NCBI GenBank assembly: GCA_030430075.1
Contig: JAUIGN010000010.1
Coordinates: 150,790-214,789 of the forward strand
Source: a bacterium
GTDB lineage: Bacteria; Planctomycetota; Planctomycetia; Pirellulales; Pirellulaceae
Reading direction: 5' to 3'
Length of the DNA stretch: 64,000 nt
The position numbers were made by a program, and so were the translations under genes. Below, piece after piece: positions 10,701-19,661 of this stretch. The stretch's first letter is position 1. The number at the start of each line of letters is the position of its first letter. The notes under the pieces are model-generated. The model was not told the origin of the DNA and did not search any database. It was given only the letters and a program-made list of their open reading frames with translations.

Positions 10701-10937
10701 ATCGACTATATCGGTCTCCATGTGCTGGGGCGTCCCATGGGCGACCGCCAGCAGGAAATCGTTTCGGCCAGCCAGCACGATTTTCTTGACTTCTACCAGG
10801 CGCACCCGGAAGACGCTAAGGCGTTGATCTCGGTCGGTGAGACGCCGGCTGACGAGAAGATCGATCCGGCGGTGCTGGCGGCCTGGACGATGGTCTGCAA
10901 CCAGATCATGAATCTGGACGATGTGCTCAATAAGTAG
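7728..10937 (+). CDS. PSD1/DUF1549-DUF1553 cytochrome with LamG-like insert
   Basis: About 1069 residues, secreted. Order: signal peptide, planctomycete cytochrome C domain with one heme site (CFACHG near residue 50), DUF1549 ([18 protein letters not shown] onward, with [20 protein letters not shown]), a concanavalin/LamG-like module (about 445-650: [35 protein letters not shown]) and DUF1553 ([40 protein letters not shown]). An ATG at 7719 is also in frame, but AAGGA at 7714-7718 sits nine bases before the ATG at 7728, so 7728 is preferred. DUF1549/DUF1553 proteins pair with DUF1501 proteins, exactly as here (next gene). Their function is unproven; a surface redox role in polysaccharide use has been suggested for such pairs. 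Confidence 0.92.
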   Translation: [1069 protein letters not shown]

Positions 10938-11068
10938 TGCCTGGTGGAGGCAGAGAATCGAACGAATCGCGGGCTTGCGCTCGCACCTGTTTGCCCTCGC
11001 CCGCTGGTCGCTGAAACTGAACGACGTTAGCCCTCTCGGCAAGCTAACCACGAATGGAAAGAGCCACC

Positions 11069-12517
11069 ATGAACCGATTCGCAACGCAACCGCAGATTCC
11101 ATCCCGCCGCCAGTTCTTCACGCAAGGGGGAAGTTTGCTGGGCGGTCTGGCCGCCGCGACGTTACTCGGTGACGTCCCCGCACAGGGGCGCGAATTGCCG
11201 GCCATCGGCCCCCACTTTCGACCCCAGGCGAAACGGGTCATCTATTTGCACATGGTGGGCGGGCCGGCCCAGATGGACCTGTTCGACTATAAGCCGGTGA
11301 TGCAGGACTGGTATGACAAGGATCTGCCGGACTCGATTCGACAAGGGCAGCGGCTGACCACGATGACCAGCGGCCAGGCCCGTTTCCCGATCGCCCCGTC
11401 CAAGTACAAGTTCAGCCCGGCGGGCGAGTGCGGGATGTGGATGAACACCGAACTCCTGCCCAACCTGGCGCAGAAAGCGGATGAAATCTGCTGGATCCGG
11501 ACGTTGCATACGGAAGCGATTAACCACGAGCCGGCCATTACGGCGATGCAGACCGGCAACCAGGTGACGGGACGGCCATGCCTGGGCGCCTGGGCATCGT
11601 ATGGCCTGGGAACGATGAATGAGAACCTGCCGGCGTTCGTGGTGCTGGTGGCGGTGCCCAGCAACCGCGAACAAGAGCAAGCGATTTCGGCTCGACTCTG
11701 GCATAGCGGTTATCTTTCCGGAGAGCATGCAGGCGTTTCCTTCCGCAGCAAGGGCGATCCGATTCTCTATATCAACAATCCGCCCGGTGTCCCCAGCCAG
11801 GTCCGCAAGCGGTCCATTGAAGGACTCAATGCGCTGAATGCCATTCGCCATGAAGAGCTGGGCGATCCGGAGACCGAGACCCGGATGCAGCAATACGAGA
11901 TGGCCTTTCGCATGCAGGCCAGTGTGCCGGAACTGACCGACCTCAGCCAAGAGCCGGAACACACGTTTGAACTGTACGGCGAAGAGGCGAGAAAGCCAGG
12001 CAGCTTTGCCAATACGGCGTTGATGACACGGCGGCTGGCGGAACGGGGCGTGCGGTTTATCCAGGTCTATCACAATAACTGGGACCACCACCGCAACGTT
12101 GGCGGCCGCATGCCCAGCCAATGCAAGGATGTCGATCGCCCCTGCTATGCACTACTGGAAGATCTCAAGCGCCGCGGGATGCTGGACGACACCCTGGTGA
12201 TCTGGGGCGGCGAGTTCGGGCGGACGATCTATTCACAGGGAAGTCTTTCCAAAACGAACTACGGCCGGGACCATCATCCGCGCTGTTTCAGTATGTGGAT
12301 GGCCGGCGGAGGTGCCAAAGGAGGCACGATCTACGGAGAAACCGACGACTTCTCTTACAACATTGTCCGCGACCCGGTGCACATCCGCGACTTCCACGCC
12401 ACGATTCTGCATCTGCTCGGTTTTGAACACGAACGGCTGACGTACAAGTTCCAGGGACTGGATCAGCGGCTGACCGGCGTGCTGCCCGCGCGGGTCATTC
12501 CCAGCCTGGTGGCATGA
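11069..12517 (+). CDS. DUF1501 domain protein, Tat exported
   Basis: About 482 residues. The leader SRRQFFTQGGSLLGG is a twin-arginine signal followed by a short hydrophobic core. The body is DUF1501, a family related to the alkaline phosphatase/sulfatase fold: KRVIYLHMVGGPAQMDLFDYKP near the start, EQEQAISARLWHSGYLSGEHAGV, LAERGVRFIQVYHNNWDHH and TLVIWGGEFGRT, ending with a GRDHHPRCFSMWMAGGG segment. An in-frame ATG at 11054 exists five codons earlier; 11069 gives a normal Tat n-region. It lies 131 bp after the PSD1 cytochrome gene and is probably co-transcribed with it. A second DUF1501 gene occurs at 33785-35230. Confidence 0.92.
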   Translation: MNRFATQPQIPSRRQFFTQGGSLLGGLAAATLLGDVPAQGRELPAIGPHFRPQAKRVIYLHMVGGPAQMDLFDYKPVMQDWYDKDLPDSIRQGQRLTTMTSGQARFPIAPSKYKFSPAGECGMWMNTELLPNLAQKADEICWIRTLHTEAINHEPAITAMQTGNQVTGRPCLGAWASYGLGTMNENLPAFVVLVAVPSNREQEQAISARLWHSGYLSGEHAGVSFRSKGDPILYINNPPGVPSQVRKRSIEGLNALNAIRHEELGDPETETRMQQYEMAFRMQASVPELTDLSQEPEHTFELYGEEARKPGSFANTALMTRRLAERGVRFIQVYHNNWDHHRNVGGRMPSQCKDVDRPCYALLEDLKRRGMLDDTLVIWGGEFGRTIYSQGSLSKTNYGRDHHPRCFSMWMAGGGAKGGTIYGETDDFSYNIVRDPVHIRDFHATILHLLGFEHERLTYKFQGLDQRLTGVLPARVIPSLVA

Positions 12518-12575
12518 GATCGAGGACCATCCGCGTCGCCGCGCTCGCATGACGGCTTGCCACGGCTCAATCCCC

Positions 12576-12680
12576 GCTCGGCGCTCGGCGCGGGTCGCAC
12601 CCTGCTCGGCGCTCGGCGCGGGTCGCACCTTGCTCGGCGCGGGTCTCTGACCCCGCCGAAACCGCTGACCGAAGGTCTCC
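12576..12680. repeat. Dispersed repeat family A, copy 1
   Basis: Lies 58 bp after the DUF1501 stop in the gap before the convergent TPR gene. Two short GCTCGGCGCGGGTC units precede a 49-bp core at 12632-12680 that begins GCTCGGCGCGGGTCTC and ends GACCGAAGGTCTCC. The core is identical base for base to the one at 33521-33569 and differs by one or two bases from cores at 21446, 25544 (inverted) and 48629. It is purely intergenic; open frames across it are low-complexity and not credible proteins. Confidence 0.95.
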
Positions 12681-12739
12681 AAAATTCCTCACTTCCCCAG
12701 CGGACGCAACAACGGGCCGGAATCAACGGTCGTCCATAC

Positions 12740-12778
12740 AAGCGTTGGGACCAAGCGTTGGGACCAAGCGTTGGGACG
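12740..12778. repeat. 13-bp tandem repeat, three copies
   Basis: AAGCGTTGGGACC is repeated twice exactly, then once with a final G, between repeat family A copy 1 and palindrome B copy 1. Together these fill the 386-bp gap 12518-12903, which holds no gene. Confidence 0.9.
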
Positions 12779-12828
12779 AGCGGGAAGGTGTCGATGGCAT
12801 GTTCCCGCACGACGGCAGACCGTATTAC

Positions 12829-12845
12829 GTCATGCACAGCATGAC
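12829..12845. repeat. Palindrome family B, copy 1
   Basis: GTCATGCACAGCATGAC is a perfect inverted repeat with a 7-bp stem and 3-base loop. Read on the minus strand it is GTCATGCTGTGCATGAC, the same 17 bases found at 57853-57869 and 62894-62910. It lies 58 bp from the stop codon of the TPR gene. Confidence 0.9.
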
Positions 12846-12903
12846 CAAGGGAACTCGACCATGTTGATGAGTCCTCGGCCTGGTCCGTCGAGCCATGTCG
12901 CGC

Positions 12904-14580
12904 TTACTGCCTGCCGTCATCGGTGGCCACACGGAGGCGGCAATAACAGGAACGATCAATGTTGACGTCGCTCCGTTGCGTCGCGGCGACGAATTGGGCT
13001 CGAAATGTTTCTGCCTCCTCGGTATTCCCCAATTGCGCCAGGCATTCGCTCAATCCGTGTAGTGACCAGGGGTTATGTGGGTGCCGCCGCAGGTCGGCTC
13101 GGTAGACCCGCTCTGCTTCCTGGAAACGACCTTGCTCTACCAGCAGGGCAGCCAACGCGTGCCGGGCCGGTTGCATCCAGCCCCAGGGTTCATCGTAGTT
13201 CAAGCTGTCATCCCGGCGCACGGCTTCGCGTAGCTGTTGAAAAGCCCGTTCGAAGTTTCCTTCGCGATAGGCGACTTCGCCGGCAATCATCGCCTCCGCC
13301 ACGCCCAGTATGTCCTGCGAGGCGTTCTGGAAGAGGAAACTGGTTTCCGGGACGCGTGCTCGCTGTTGCACGAACGCCTGCTGCTCGGCGCGGGCTTCCT
13401 TGATGCGTCCCGTCGCGGCAAAGGCGAGTGCCCGTGCGTAGTGCCAGATGGAACGGGTTACCGGCAGTTCGGCGGCCGGTTCAGGTTCTTTCAGGATCTC
13501 GTCCCAGCGGCCGAAGCGGACCAGCACGTGCAGCGCGGTCGGCACAAACGCGTCCAGAAAGTCAACCTGTTCGCGGAGCATTTCGGTGGGGATCTGGGTC
13601 ACCAGCTGGCGAGCGGTCTTGAGTGCCAATTCGCTTTGGCCGTCGAACATCGCGCCGTAGACCAGGAAATGATAGTTGTGAATTCGATAGTAGGTATAGA
13701 AGTTGTTTCGCCCGGCCCGCAGAGCGAACTCGGTGTCCGCCACGATGGCGCGGCGATTTGCTTCAATCACGTTGGGGTAGTCGCCCACCAGGACGTCGAT
13801 ATGGGAAGGCATGTGGACGAGGTGCCCCACCCCCGGCATGGCGTTCCGCAATCGATTTGCGGCCGGCAAGGCTTTGGCCGGCGTCGGTGACGCTTCCATG
13901 GTGTGAATGTAGAGATGGCACAGCGCCGGGTCGTCAGGCCACTTGGCGAGTCCCCCTTCGAGGACTCGTACGATTTCGGCGGTCTCTGCCGCCGGCCGTC
14001 CGTCCGGAGACCAGTGCTTCCAGGGTTGGAGGTTCATCAACGACTCCGCGTAGAGCGCGACCACCAGCCGATCGTCGGTGTACGTGTCGTGCAGACCACG
14101 CATCGCTTTGGCGTAGGCTCGATTCAGCGGCGCACGATCTTCCGGCGCGGGTACGGCGTAGCGCGCGGCCAGGGCGTCAATCAAGGCGCGCTCCAGCTTC
14201 GTGCCTCGCTGCCGAGCGTGCCGTCTGGCGAGGCGCAAGGCGATTTCCGCTTGTGCCATCTGGTGAGGCGGAACTTCCATGTTGTTGATGTTGGGGCCCC
14301 AAGCGTACGCGAGACCCCAGAGCGCCATCGCCAGTCCTGGATCGTCATCCAGGGCCAGTTCGAAGCAGCGAACCGCTTCTTCATGATTGAAGCCGTAGCA
14401 CATGGCCAACCCGCGGTCGAACCATCGTTGGGCGCTCGGCGACTCCGTGCTGACCGGCCGATGAAACCCGCCCAGGTCGTAATACGGTGAGGACGGTGTG
14501 CCGTTTGTTTGACCGAATGCGGTGGTTCCGGCAACAACCGCCAGGAGGCATGCTCCGCCGAGTGGAATGCGGGGGGTCAT
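12904..14580 (-). CDS. Secreted tetratricopeptide-repeat protein
   Basis: About 558 residues. The start ATG at 14580 is preceded by a GAGGA ribosome site and opens a signal peptide (MTPRIPLGGACLLAVVAG, cut near AFGQ). The mature part is built of helical TPR-like pairs, clearest near the N-terminus (GLAMCYGFNHEEAVRCFELALDDD... with WGLAYAWGPN) and at the C-terminus (ALLVEQGRFQEAERVYRADL, LHGLSECLAQLGNTEEA). It is therefore likely a periplasmic scaffold; no enzyme motif is seen. The b-type cytochrome-like gene lies 97 bp upstream on the same strand, so the two may be co-transcribed. Confidence 0.85.
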   Translation of the reverse strand: MTPRIPLGGACLLAVVAGTTAFGQTNGTPSSPYYDLGGFHRPVSTESPSAQRWFDRGLAMCYGFNHEEAVRCFELALDDDPGLAMALWGLAYAWGPNINNMEVPPHQMAQAEIALRLARRHARQRGTKLERALIDALAARYAVPAPEDRAPLNRAYAKAMRGLHDTYTDDRLVVALYAESLMNLQPWKHWSPDGRPAAETAEIVRVLEGGLAKWPDDPALCHLYIHTMEASPTPAKALPAANRLRNAMPGVGHLVHMPSHIDVLVGDYPNVIEANRRAIVADTEFALRAGRNNFYTYYRIHNYHFLVYGAMFDGQSELALKTARQLVTQIPTEMLREQVDFLDAFVPTALHVLVRFGRWDEILKEPEPAAELPVTRSIWHYARALAFAATGRIKEARAEQQAFVQQRARVPETSFLFQNASQDILGVAEAMIAGEVAYREGNFERAFQQLREAVRRDDSLNYDEPWGWMQPARHALAALLVEQGRFQEAERVYRADLRRHPHNPWSLHGLSECLAQLGNTEEAETFRAQFVAATQRSDVNIDRSCYCRLRVATDDGRQ

Positions 14581-14677
14581 GATTTGTCCTCTTCCAGGGT
14601 AACGTGGTGCTGATGGCTGGCTGGCCGCGTCGCCGGCGCCGCGCTGCGCGAGGCTCGGCCGCCAACGGGCTCGAATC

Positions 14678-15550
14678 TCAATAGTAGACGGACATCACGG
14701 CGTGCACGACGCCCAGTACGAGCAGCGACAAAGAAAGCGGAATGTGCACAAACAACCACAGGTGAAGCCAGCGGTGAAGGTGGGCCTGCCTGGCCAACGT
14801 ACGCCGCTCGTCACAGATCGCAGCCAGTTGGTTCAGTACACCCTGATCGTCACCGCTCAGGCTTTGGCGAGCTTGCGAAAACAGCGACTCGGCCCGCGAC
14901 GGGTTGGCCAATGGGGAATCGGTCGGTCCGTGGTCGGTAAGGTACGGCCGGACCACGTCGACATAGAAGGCCCGCAACGGTTCGAATTCTGCCTCCGTGC
15001 CTGGTTGCGCGGGGCCGGTGGTCGGTTCGTTTTCGTCGATCGCAAAGAGGGTCCCGCGCACGGCAGCAACCCGCGCGTCGGCCCGTTCGCGAAGCGCCTG
15101 GCAGACATGAGGAATCTGCTCGAACATCGCTTCCTGGGGTGACGTTTCCTTGATATGGCGTGGAAGGTATTGTTGAAAGGCAACGCCGACCAGCCCGCTG
15201 AGAATCACCGTCGCGAAGACGATCAGCAGGATCTGTTCGAGCAGTCCGCCGATCTGGAAGCCGGCATGAAACAGGATCATCGGGACGCTCAGCAGGCCCA
15301 GCCAGAGGTGCGCCTTGAGCCAGAAGCGGGCTGTTCCCAAACGCCACCGCGGGACCTTCTTCCGTCCCGCCAGGAGGCCGGCGAAAACCATCAAGGCCGA
15401 GCCGACGACACCAAACGCCAACCCCGGCCAGCTTCCGCCTTGCGGACCGGCCGGTGCGTTCCTGGCGTAAACCACATACAGGGTCGTCGCAACAGCGGTC
15501 GCCAAGACCGTCAGCACAATCCAGATGCGATGGCTCTTGTCAATTAACAA
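14678..15550 (-). CDS. Membrane b-type cytochrome-like protein
   Basis: About 290 residues. Helices are visible near 9-28, 43-62, 79-98, 105-125 and 264-288, with a soluble loop of about 130 residues between the last two. Two pairs of His spaced 14 residues apart (H81/H95 and H269/H283) lie in transmembrane helices, the pattern of bis-heme cytochrome b561/ferric-reductase-type proteins. Electron transfer across the inner membrane is inferred. No ATG fits: the frame opens at a TTG at 15550. It precedes the secreted TPR gene on the same strand, which may be its periplasmic partner. The exact family was not identified. Confidence 0.7.
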   Translation of the reverse strand: MLIDKSHRIWIVLTVLATAVATTLYVVYARNAPAGPQGGSWPGLAFGVVGSALMVFAGLLAGRKKVPRWRLGTARFWLKAHLWLGLLSVPMILFHAGFQIGGLLEQILLIVFATVILSGLVGVAFQQYLPRHIKETSPQEAMFEQIPHVCQALRERADARVAAVRGTLFAIDENEPTTGPAQPGTEAEFEPLRAFYVDVVRPYLTDHGPTDSPLANPSRAESLFSQARQSLSGDDQGVLNQLAAICDERRTLARQAHLHRWLHLWLFVHIPLSLSLLVLGVVHAVMSVYY

Positions 15551-16086
15551 CGGTGTCTCACTTGGGAGGTTGTGCCCGCGTCAGATCGCTCGCTTCGGGA
15601 CGCCGATCGCGGTGGACTTGCGTTTGGCTGCTGATCGCGACGACAAGCGTGGTCCACGGTCGATCAAGGGACGTCGCCTGGCGCTCCGCGGATGTTGCGT
15701 GGCCGCGCTGCCATCGCAGGGCCAAAGCCGACGCCCCGGTAAATCTACTCGCATTGCCGAGCGAGCTCAATTGCACACGCCCCCCAGACGGATGCCGGCG
15801 AAGTGTGATACCGCACGACATCATGAACGGCGTGATCTGCGAAATGGCGAAAGAGCATCCCTTGCCGGTTTGCCGTCGCTACGGTCGCAGGCAGCGAGTA
15901 TCTTCGCTTGAGATGGGGTATCATGCGGGAAGACCGCGATGAGAACCGCGCCGGCGCCGGCAGCAGCACGCGTCGCCTCGCAGCAGCAGCACGTTCGGCC
16001 CGCCGCCATGTGACCGGGTGTGCGGCGTTCGCGAGCTGACCGGCGGGCCTGGATCGGTTTGGTGATGGAGCATTCTGGCAAGGCAG
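15551..16086. other. Divergent intergenic region with a degenerate family B element
   Basis: 536 bp between the membrane cytochrome gene (minus) and the kinase gene (plus). No credible gene is seen. On the minus strand around 15815-15860 the sequence reads TTTCGCCATT, then a decayed copy of the family B palindrome, then GTCGTGCGG. These flanks match those of the copies at 62894 (TTTCGCCATT) and 12829 (GTCGTGCGG), so this is a decayed copy. Promoters for both neighbours should lie here but none is clear. Confidence 0.5.
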
Positions 16087-19000
16087 ATGAACAACGCCCG
16101 CAACTCGACCGAACAACTGATTCAACGGGCACGCGCCGGTGACGAAGGGGCGTTGGTCGAGTTGCAAGAGCGAATGGAACCGGAACTGCGTCGTCGGATC
16201 GGCCGTCAACGCAAGCCGGCGTCCAGCGACATCGATGCCGGGCCGTCCGTTGACGAGGCGCTGCAGACGACGTGGCAAGGTCTTCACGGTTTCACGGGCA
16301 CCTCCCCTTCCGCCCTCGCCGACTGGCTGCTGGGCGAGGTAATGCGGTACCTGGATGAGTGTGGAAACGCGCCGCCCGATAGCCTGGAGACGCTGGCACC
16401 AACACCCGAACGTGACCTGCAGACATTGCCCCCTGCTGCCGCGGATACGGTCCCGCCGAAACGTCAGCCGCCACCGGATGCCACAGCGCAGGACGCTGCG
16501 GCTCGAGATATGGGGCCCGCCGGTGCGGGGTCGCCGGTCGATCCGTCGTCCTTGACCACACCGAACCGTAGTCAAGGGACGGTGGTCGGCAGGTCCGGGT
16601 CGAGCGAACGATCACCGGCGGCGGAGAACAAGACGGAGGCGAGCCCGGCGCCTGCCTCCTCCTCGACGACGCCCGCCGGTCGGGGCTCGCCGCCCGCACC
16701 CGCGGAAGCAGAGACCGCGGCACCGCGCGTCGATCCATCATCGCAGACGACTCCCGGCACCAGCCAGGGGACCGTTGCTGCGCGCCGTGGTCCGCAGGAA
16801 ATTGACCCGCCGGCGGACCGTCCGCCGGCGTCCGCGGCGGCGCCCTCGATCTCCGACTCGATGGATTTTGACTACACCGAGCTGGCTGGGCCGGCCGGCG
16901 ACGATCCGCTCGCAACCGTCCCGCCCAACGACAAGACGACGATCAGCGACGATCCCCTGGCGACCTTTGCCGAGGGCGTTCCCGCCGAACGTCCACGTGA
17001 GCCGACCTATCAGCAGTTTGGCGACTACGAGATCATGGAGACGATCGCCAAGGGCGGGATGGGTGTTGTCTACAAGGCCCGCCATCGGAAGTTGAATCGC
17101 ATCGTTGCACTGAAGATGATCTTGGCTGGTGACTCGGCGCACCCGGACGACATCGAGCGGTTTTACGTCGAGGCCAAGGCGGCTGCCCAGTTGGACCATA
17201 AGAACATCGTCGGCATCCACGAATTGGGCGAGATCGAGGGGCAGCATTACATTTCCATGCAGTTTGTCGAAGGCCAAAGCCTGGCCGAGCTGGTCCGCGA
17301 ATATTCGCTCGACCCCCGAGTCGCCGCCACCTACATGGCGGCCATTTCCGAGGCCATGGAATATGCCCACGGCCATGGCATTCTGCACCGCGACTTGAAG
17401 CCCGGCAACATCCTGGTGGACCAGGAGAATGTCCCCCTGATCACCGATTTCGGGCTTGCCAAACTGAATCCCAGTTCAGCGTCCGGCGACGAGCAGGCAC
17501 GCGCGAACGAGTCCTCGATGACGATCGCCGGCCAGCCGATGGGCACGCCGAGTTTTATGCCTCCGGAGCAGGCCCGGGGGAACACGGACCAGATCTCCGA
17601 GCTCAGCGACGTCTACTCGCTGGGGGCCACGCTTTATCATTTGCTGACCGGCAAGCCACCCTTCGCGGCGGCCGATGTGTTCAAGACGATGGAGCAAGTG
17701 CTCAAGGAAGAACCGATCTCTCCGCGCGTGCTGAACGCCAGTGTTCCCAAAGACCTGGAGACGATCTGCCTGAAGTGTCTCCAGAAGCCGACCGACCGCC
17801 GCTATCGGTCCGCCCAGGAACTGGCGGATGAGCTGCGCCGCTACCTGGCCGGGGAACCGATCCAGGCCCGCCCGGTCGGTGTGGTCGAGCGGACGATTCG
17901 CTGGTGTTACCGAAATCCGTGGCCGACCGCCGCGATTTGTGCCTCGCTGTTTGGGCTGGTGGTGGCGACGTCGCTATGGTGGATGGCCGTGCGCGCCAGG
18001 AACGATGCCGACGCGGCGAATCTGGTGGCCCAACAGGAGCGGGCGGAAGCGGTCGCCGCCCGCGATCAAGCCCGAGCCAGTCGCAGCCAGTTGTTTGCGG
18101 CGATTAACGACCTGTTCACGACCTGGGGCGACGTCAAACTACTCAACGAACCGGCCCTCGCCGACGTTCGCCAGGAGCTGCTCACCGCCGCGACCGAGCT
18201 GTATGCGGAAATTGCCGAGAAGTTGGGCGACGATCCGGAACTCCGCCAGGAACTGGGCGGGTCATATTATCGCCTGGCACTCATGATGTTCCACATGGAA
18301 GGTTATCGGGAGGCAGAGGAAGCGGTCGCCTCCGCGCGTGACACCCTGGAAGTTAATGACCTGACAACCGTCACTCGCAGTTTGGCGGCCGTGACCGACC
18401 CGCAGGCACTAGGTGATTGGGGAGAGATCCTCACACTCAGCGGCAACATCAAAGTGAAGCTCAGCCACGGCGCTGACAATCCGGCCGAGCGGCTGGCGCT
18501 CCTGGACCAGGCCCTGGGGTTCTACGGGACGGCGGTCGCCGTACGGGAACGGCTGACCGTATTGGTACCGGAAGAAATCGAATACAAACGGCAACTGGTC
18601 AACGTGCACATGAATGTGGGGACCGTGCTGCGGTGGAAGGGCGACGTCCATGATCAGCTCAGCTTCCAGCTACAAGATGACGCGGCTGCAGCCAAGGCCC
18701 AGTTTGACCTGATGGAGAGCTACTTCGAGGAAGCGAAGGACGTTTTTCAATCCGTACACGAACAACGGCGGGAGCTGCTAGTGGAAGCTCCGGGAACGTT
18801 GAGCATCCGCCATGACCTGGCCAAGGGTGACTACAACCTGGCGAACATCGCTCGGCTGCTGGCCAAATACGACCTGGCCGAGTCGGTCGTCGAGCAGTCG
18901 ATGCAGGAATTCGTCGGCCTCCTGTCCGACCGCCCCGGCGACCTCCAGAGCCGCTTTGAACTGGCCCGCTGTGAACAGTTGGCCGGAAAGATTGCCGCCG

Positions 19001-19431
19001 ATTGGCTGTGGCTGGCCGATAGCGCCAGTCGTCAACGCATGCTCTACGACAACGCCCTGTCACACTACACTCGGGCCGCCGGGATCTACACGTCGTTGGA
19101 TGGGCAGAGCCCGGCGATCGTCACCCGGTATCGAGTCGCGCTGGGAATACTCCACACGCGCATCGGCGAATTGTATTCCGACGTGTCTCAACATGAAGCG
19201 GCGCGCACGTCCTATCAAACGGCCATCGACCTGCTCCAGCCGCTGCAAGAGGCCCACCCGGATTCCGGCCAGATCAAAGGCGCCTTGGCCGATGCGCAAC
19301 AGAGCCTGGCGCGGCTTAGCGAGGCGCCGCCGGACACACCACCCGACCCGGCGAAGTCGGCCGACGCCGAGCCACCGGGTGAGGGCAATGCCTCCGTCGA
19401 AGATGGGCCGACAAGCAGGGAACAGCCTTGA
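16087..19431 (+). CDS. Ser/Thr protein kinase with sigma-like head and TPR-like tail
   Basis: About 1114 residues. Residues 8-95 (LIQRARAGDEGALVELQERM... LADWLLGEVMRYLDE) resemble region 2 of ECF sigma factors in degenerate form. Residues 100-310 are a Pro/Ala/Thr-rich linker. The kinase domain (about 314-575) is complete: glycine loop IAKGGMGVVYKA, lysine in IVALKM, catalytic HRDLKPGN, DFG and MPPEQARG. A transmembrane helix (about 613-636, AAICASLFGLVVATSLWWMAV) leads to an extracytoplasmic helical/TPR-like half to the C-terminus. Phosphorylation of cytoplasmic targets in response to an external signal is the usual inference for Hanks-type kinases. The gene stands alone. Confidence 0.9.
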   Translation: MNNARNSTEQLIQRARAGDEGALVELQERMEPELRRRIGRQRKPASSDIDAGPSVDEALQTTWQGLHGFTGTSPSALADWLLGEVMRYLDECGNAPPDSLETLAPTPERDLQTLPPAAADTVPPKRQPPPDATAQDAAARDMGPAGAGSPVDPSSLTTPNRSQGTVVGRSGSSERSPAAENKTEASPAPASSSTTPAGRGSPPAPAEAETAAPRVDPSSQTTPGTSQGTVAARRGPQEIDPPADRPPASAAAPSISDSMDFDYTELAGPAGDDPLATVPPNDKTTISDDPLATFAEGVPAERPREPTYQQFGDYEIMETIAKGGMGVVYKARHRKLNRIVALKMILAGDSAHPDDIERFYVEAKAAAQLDHKNIVGIHELGEIEGQHYISMQFVEGQSLAELVREYSLDPRVAATYMAAISEAMEYAHGHGILHRDLKPGNILVDQENVPLITDFGLAKLNPSSASGDEQARANESSMTIAGQPMGTPSFMPPEQARGNTDQISELSDVYSLGATLYHLLTGKPPFAAADVFKTMEQVLKEEPISPRVLNASVPKDLETICLKCLQKPTDRRYRSAQELADELRRYLAGEPIQARPVGVVERTIRWCYRNPWPTAAICASLFGLVVATSLWWMAVRARNDADAANLVAQQERAEAVAARDQARASRSQLFAAINDLFTTWGDVKLLNEPALADVRQELLTAATELYAEIAEKLGDDPELRQELGGSYYRLALMMFHMEGYREAEEAVASARDTLEVNDLTTVTRSLAAVTDPQALGDWGEILTLSGNIKVKLSHGADNPAERLALLDQALGFYGTAVAVRERLTVLVPEEIEYKRQLVNVHMNVGTVLRWKGDVHDQLSFQLQDDAAAAKAQFDLMESYFEEAKDVFQSVHEQRRELLVEAPGTLSIRHDLAKGDYNLANIARLLAKYDLAESVVEQSMQEFVGLLSDRPGDLQSRFELARCEQLAGKIAADWLWLADSASRQRMLYDNALSHYTRAAGIYTSLDGQSPAIVTRYRVALGILHTRIGELYSDVSQHEAARTSYQTAIDLLQPLQEAHPDSGQIKGALADAQQSLARLSEAPPDTPPDPAKSADAEPPGEGNASVEDGPTSREQP

Positions 19432-19661
19432 TTGTGGGCTTCGCCGTTCGTTGAGCCGCCGCCCCAGGTTTGCCTTGGCATGAATCCGGCGGGATCCGGC
19501 CACGATCCCTCTTTTCCGGGTTAACGGGTTAATTGGATTCACCGGCATAACCCGACTTACCGATAAAGAAACAAGATCCGGAACGTCTTGCCACGGAGGC
19601 CCCTGCTAGCACCCCCGACGCGTGGCCCACTGGTACCCGCGTCCAATGATCCCGTGTGACC

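Noticed and set aside
15745..16575. Minus-strand open frame of about 276 codons
   Set aside because: Runs across the kinase start and the divergent gap; no start signal or family motif.
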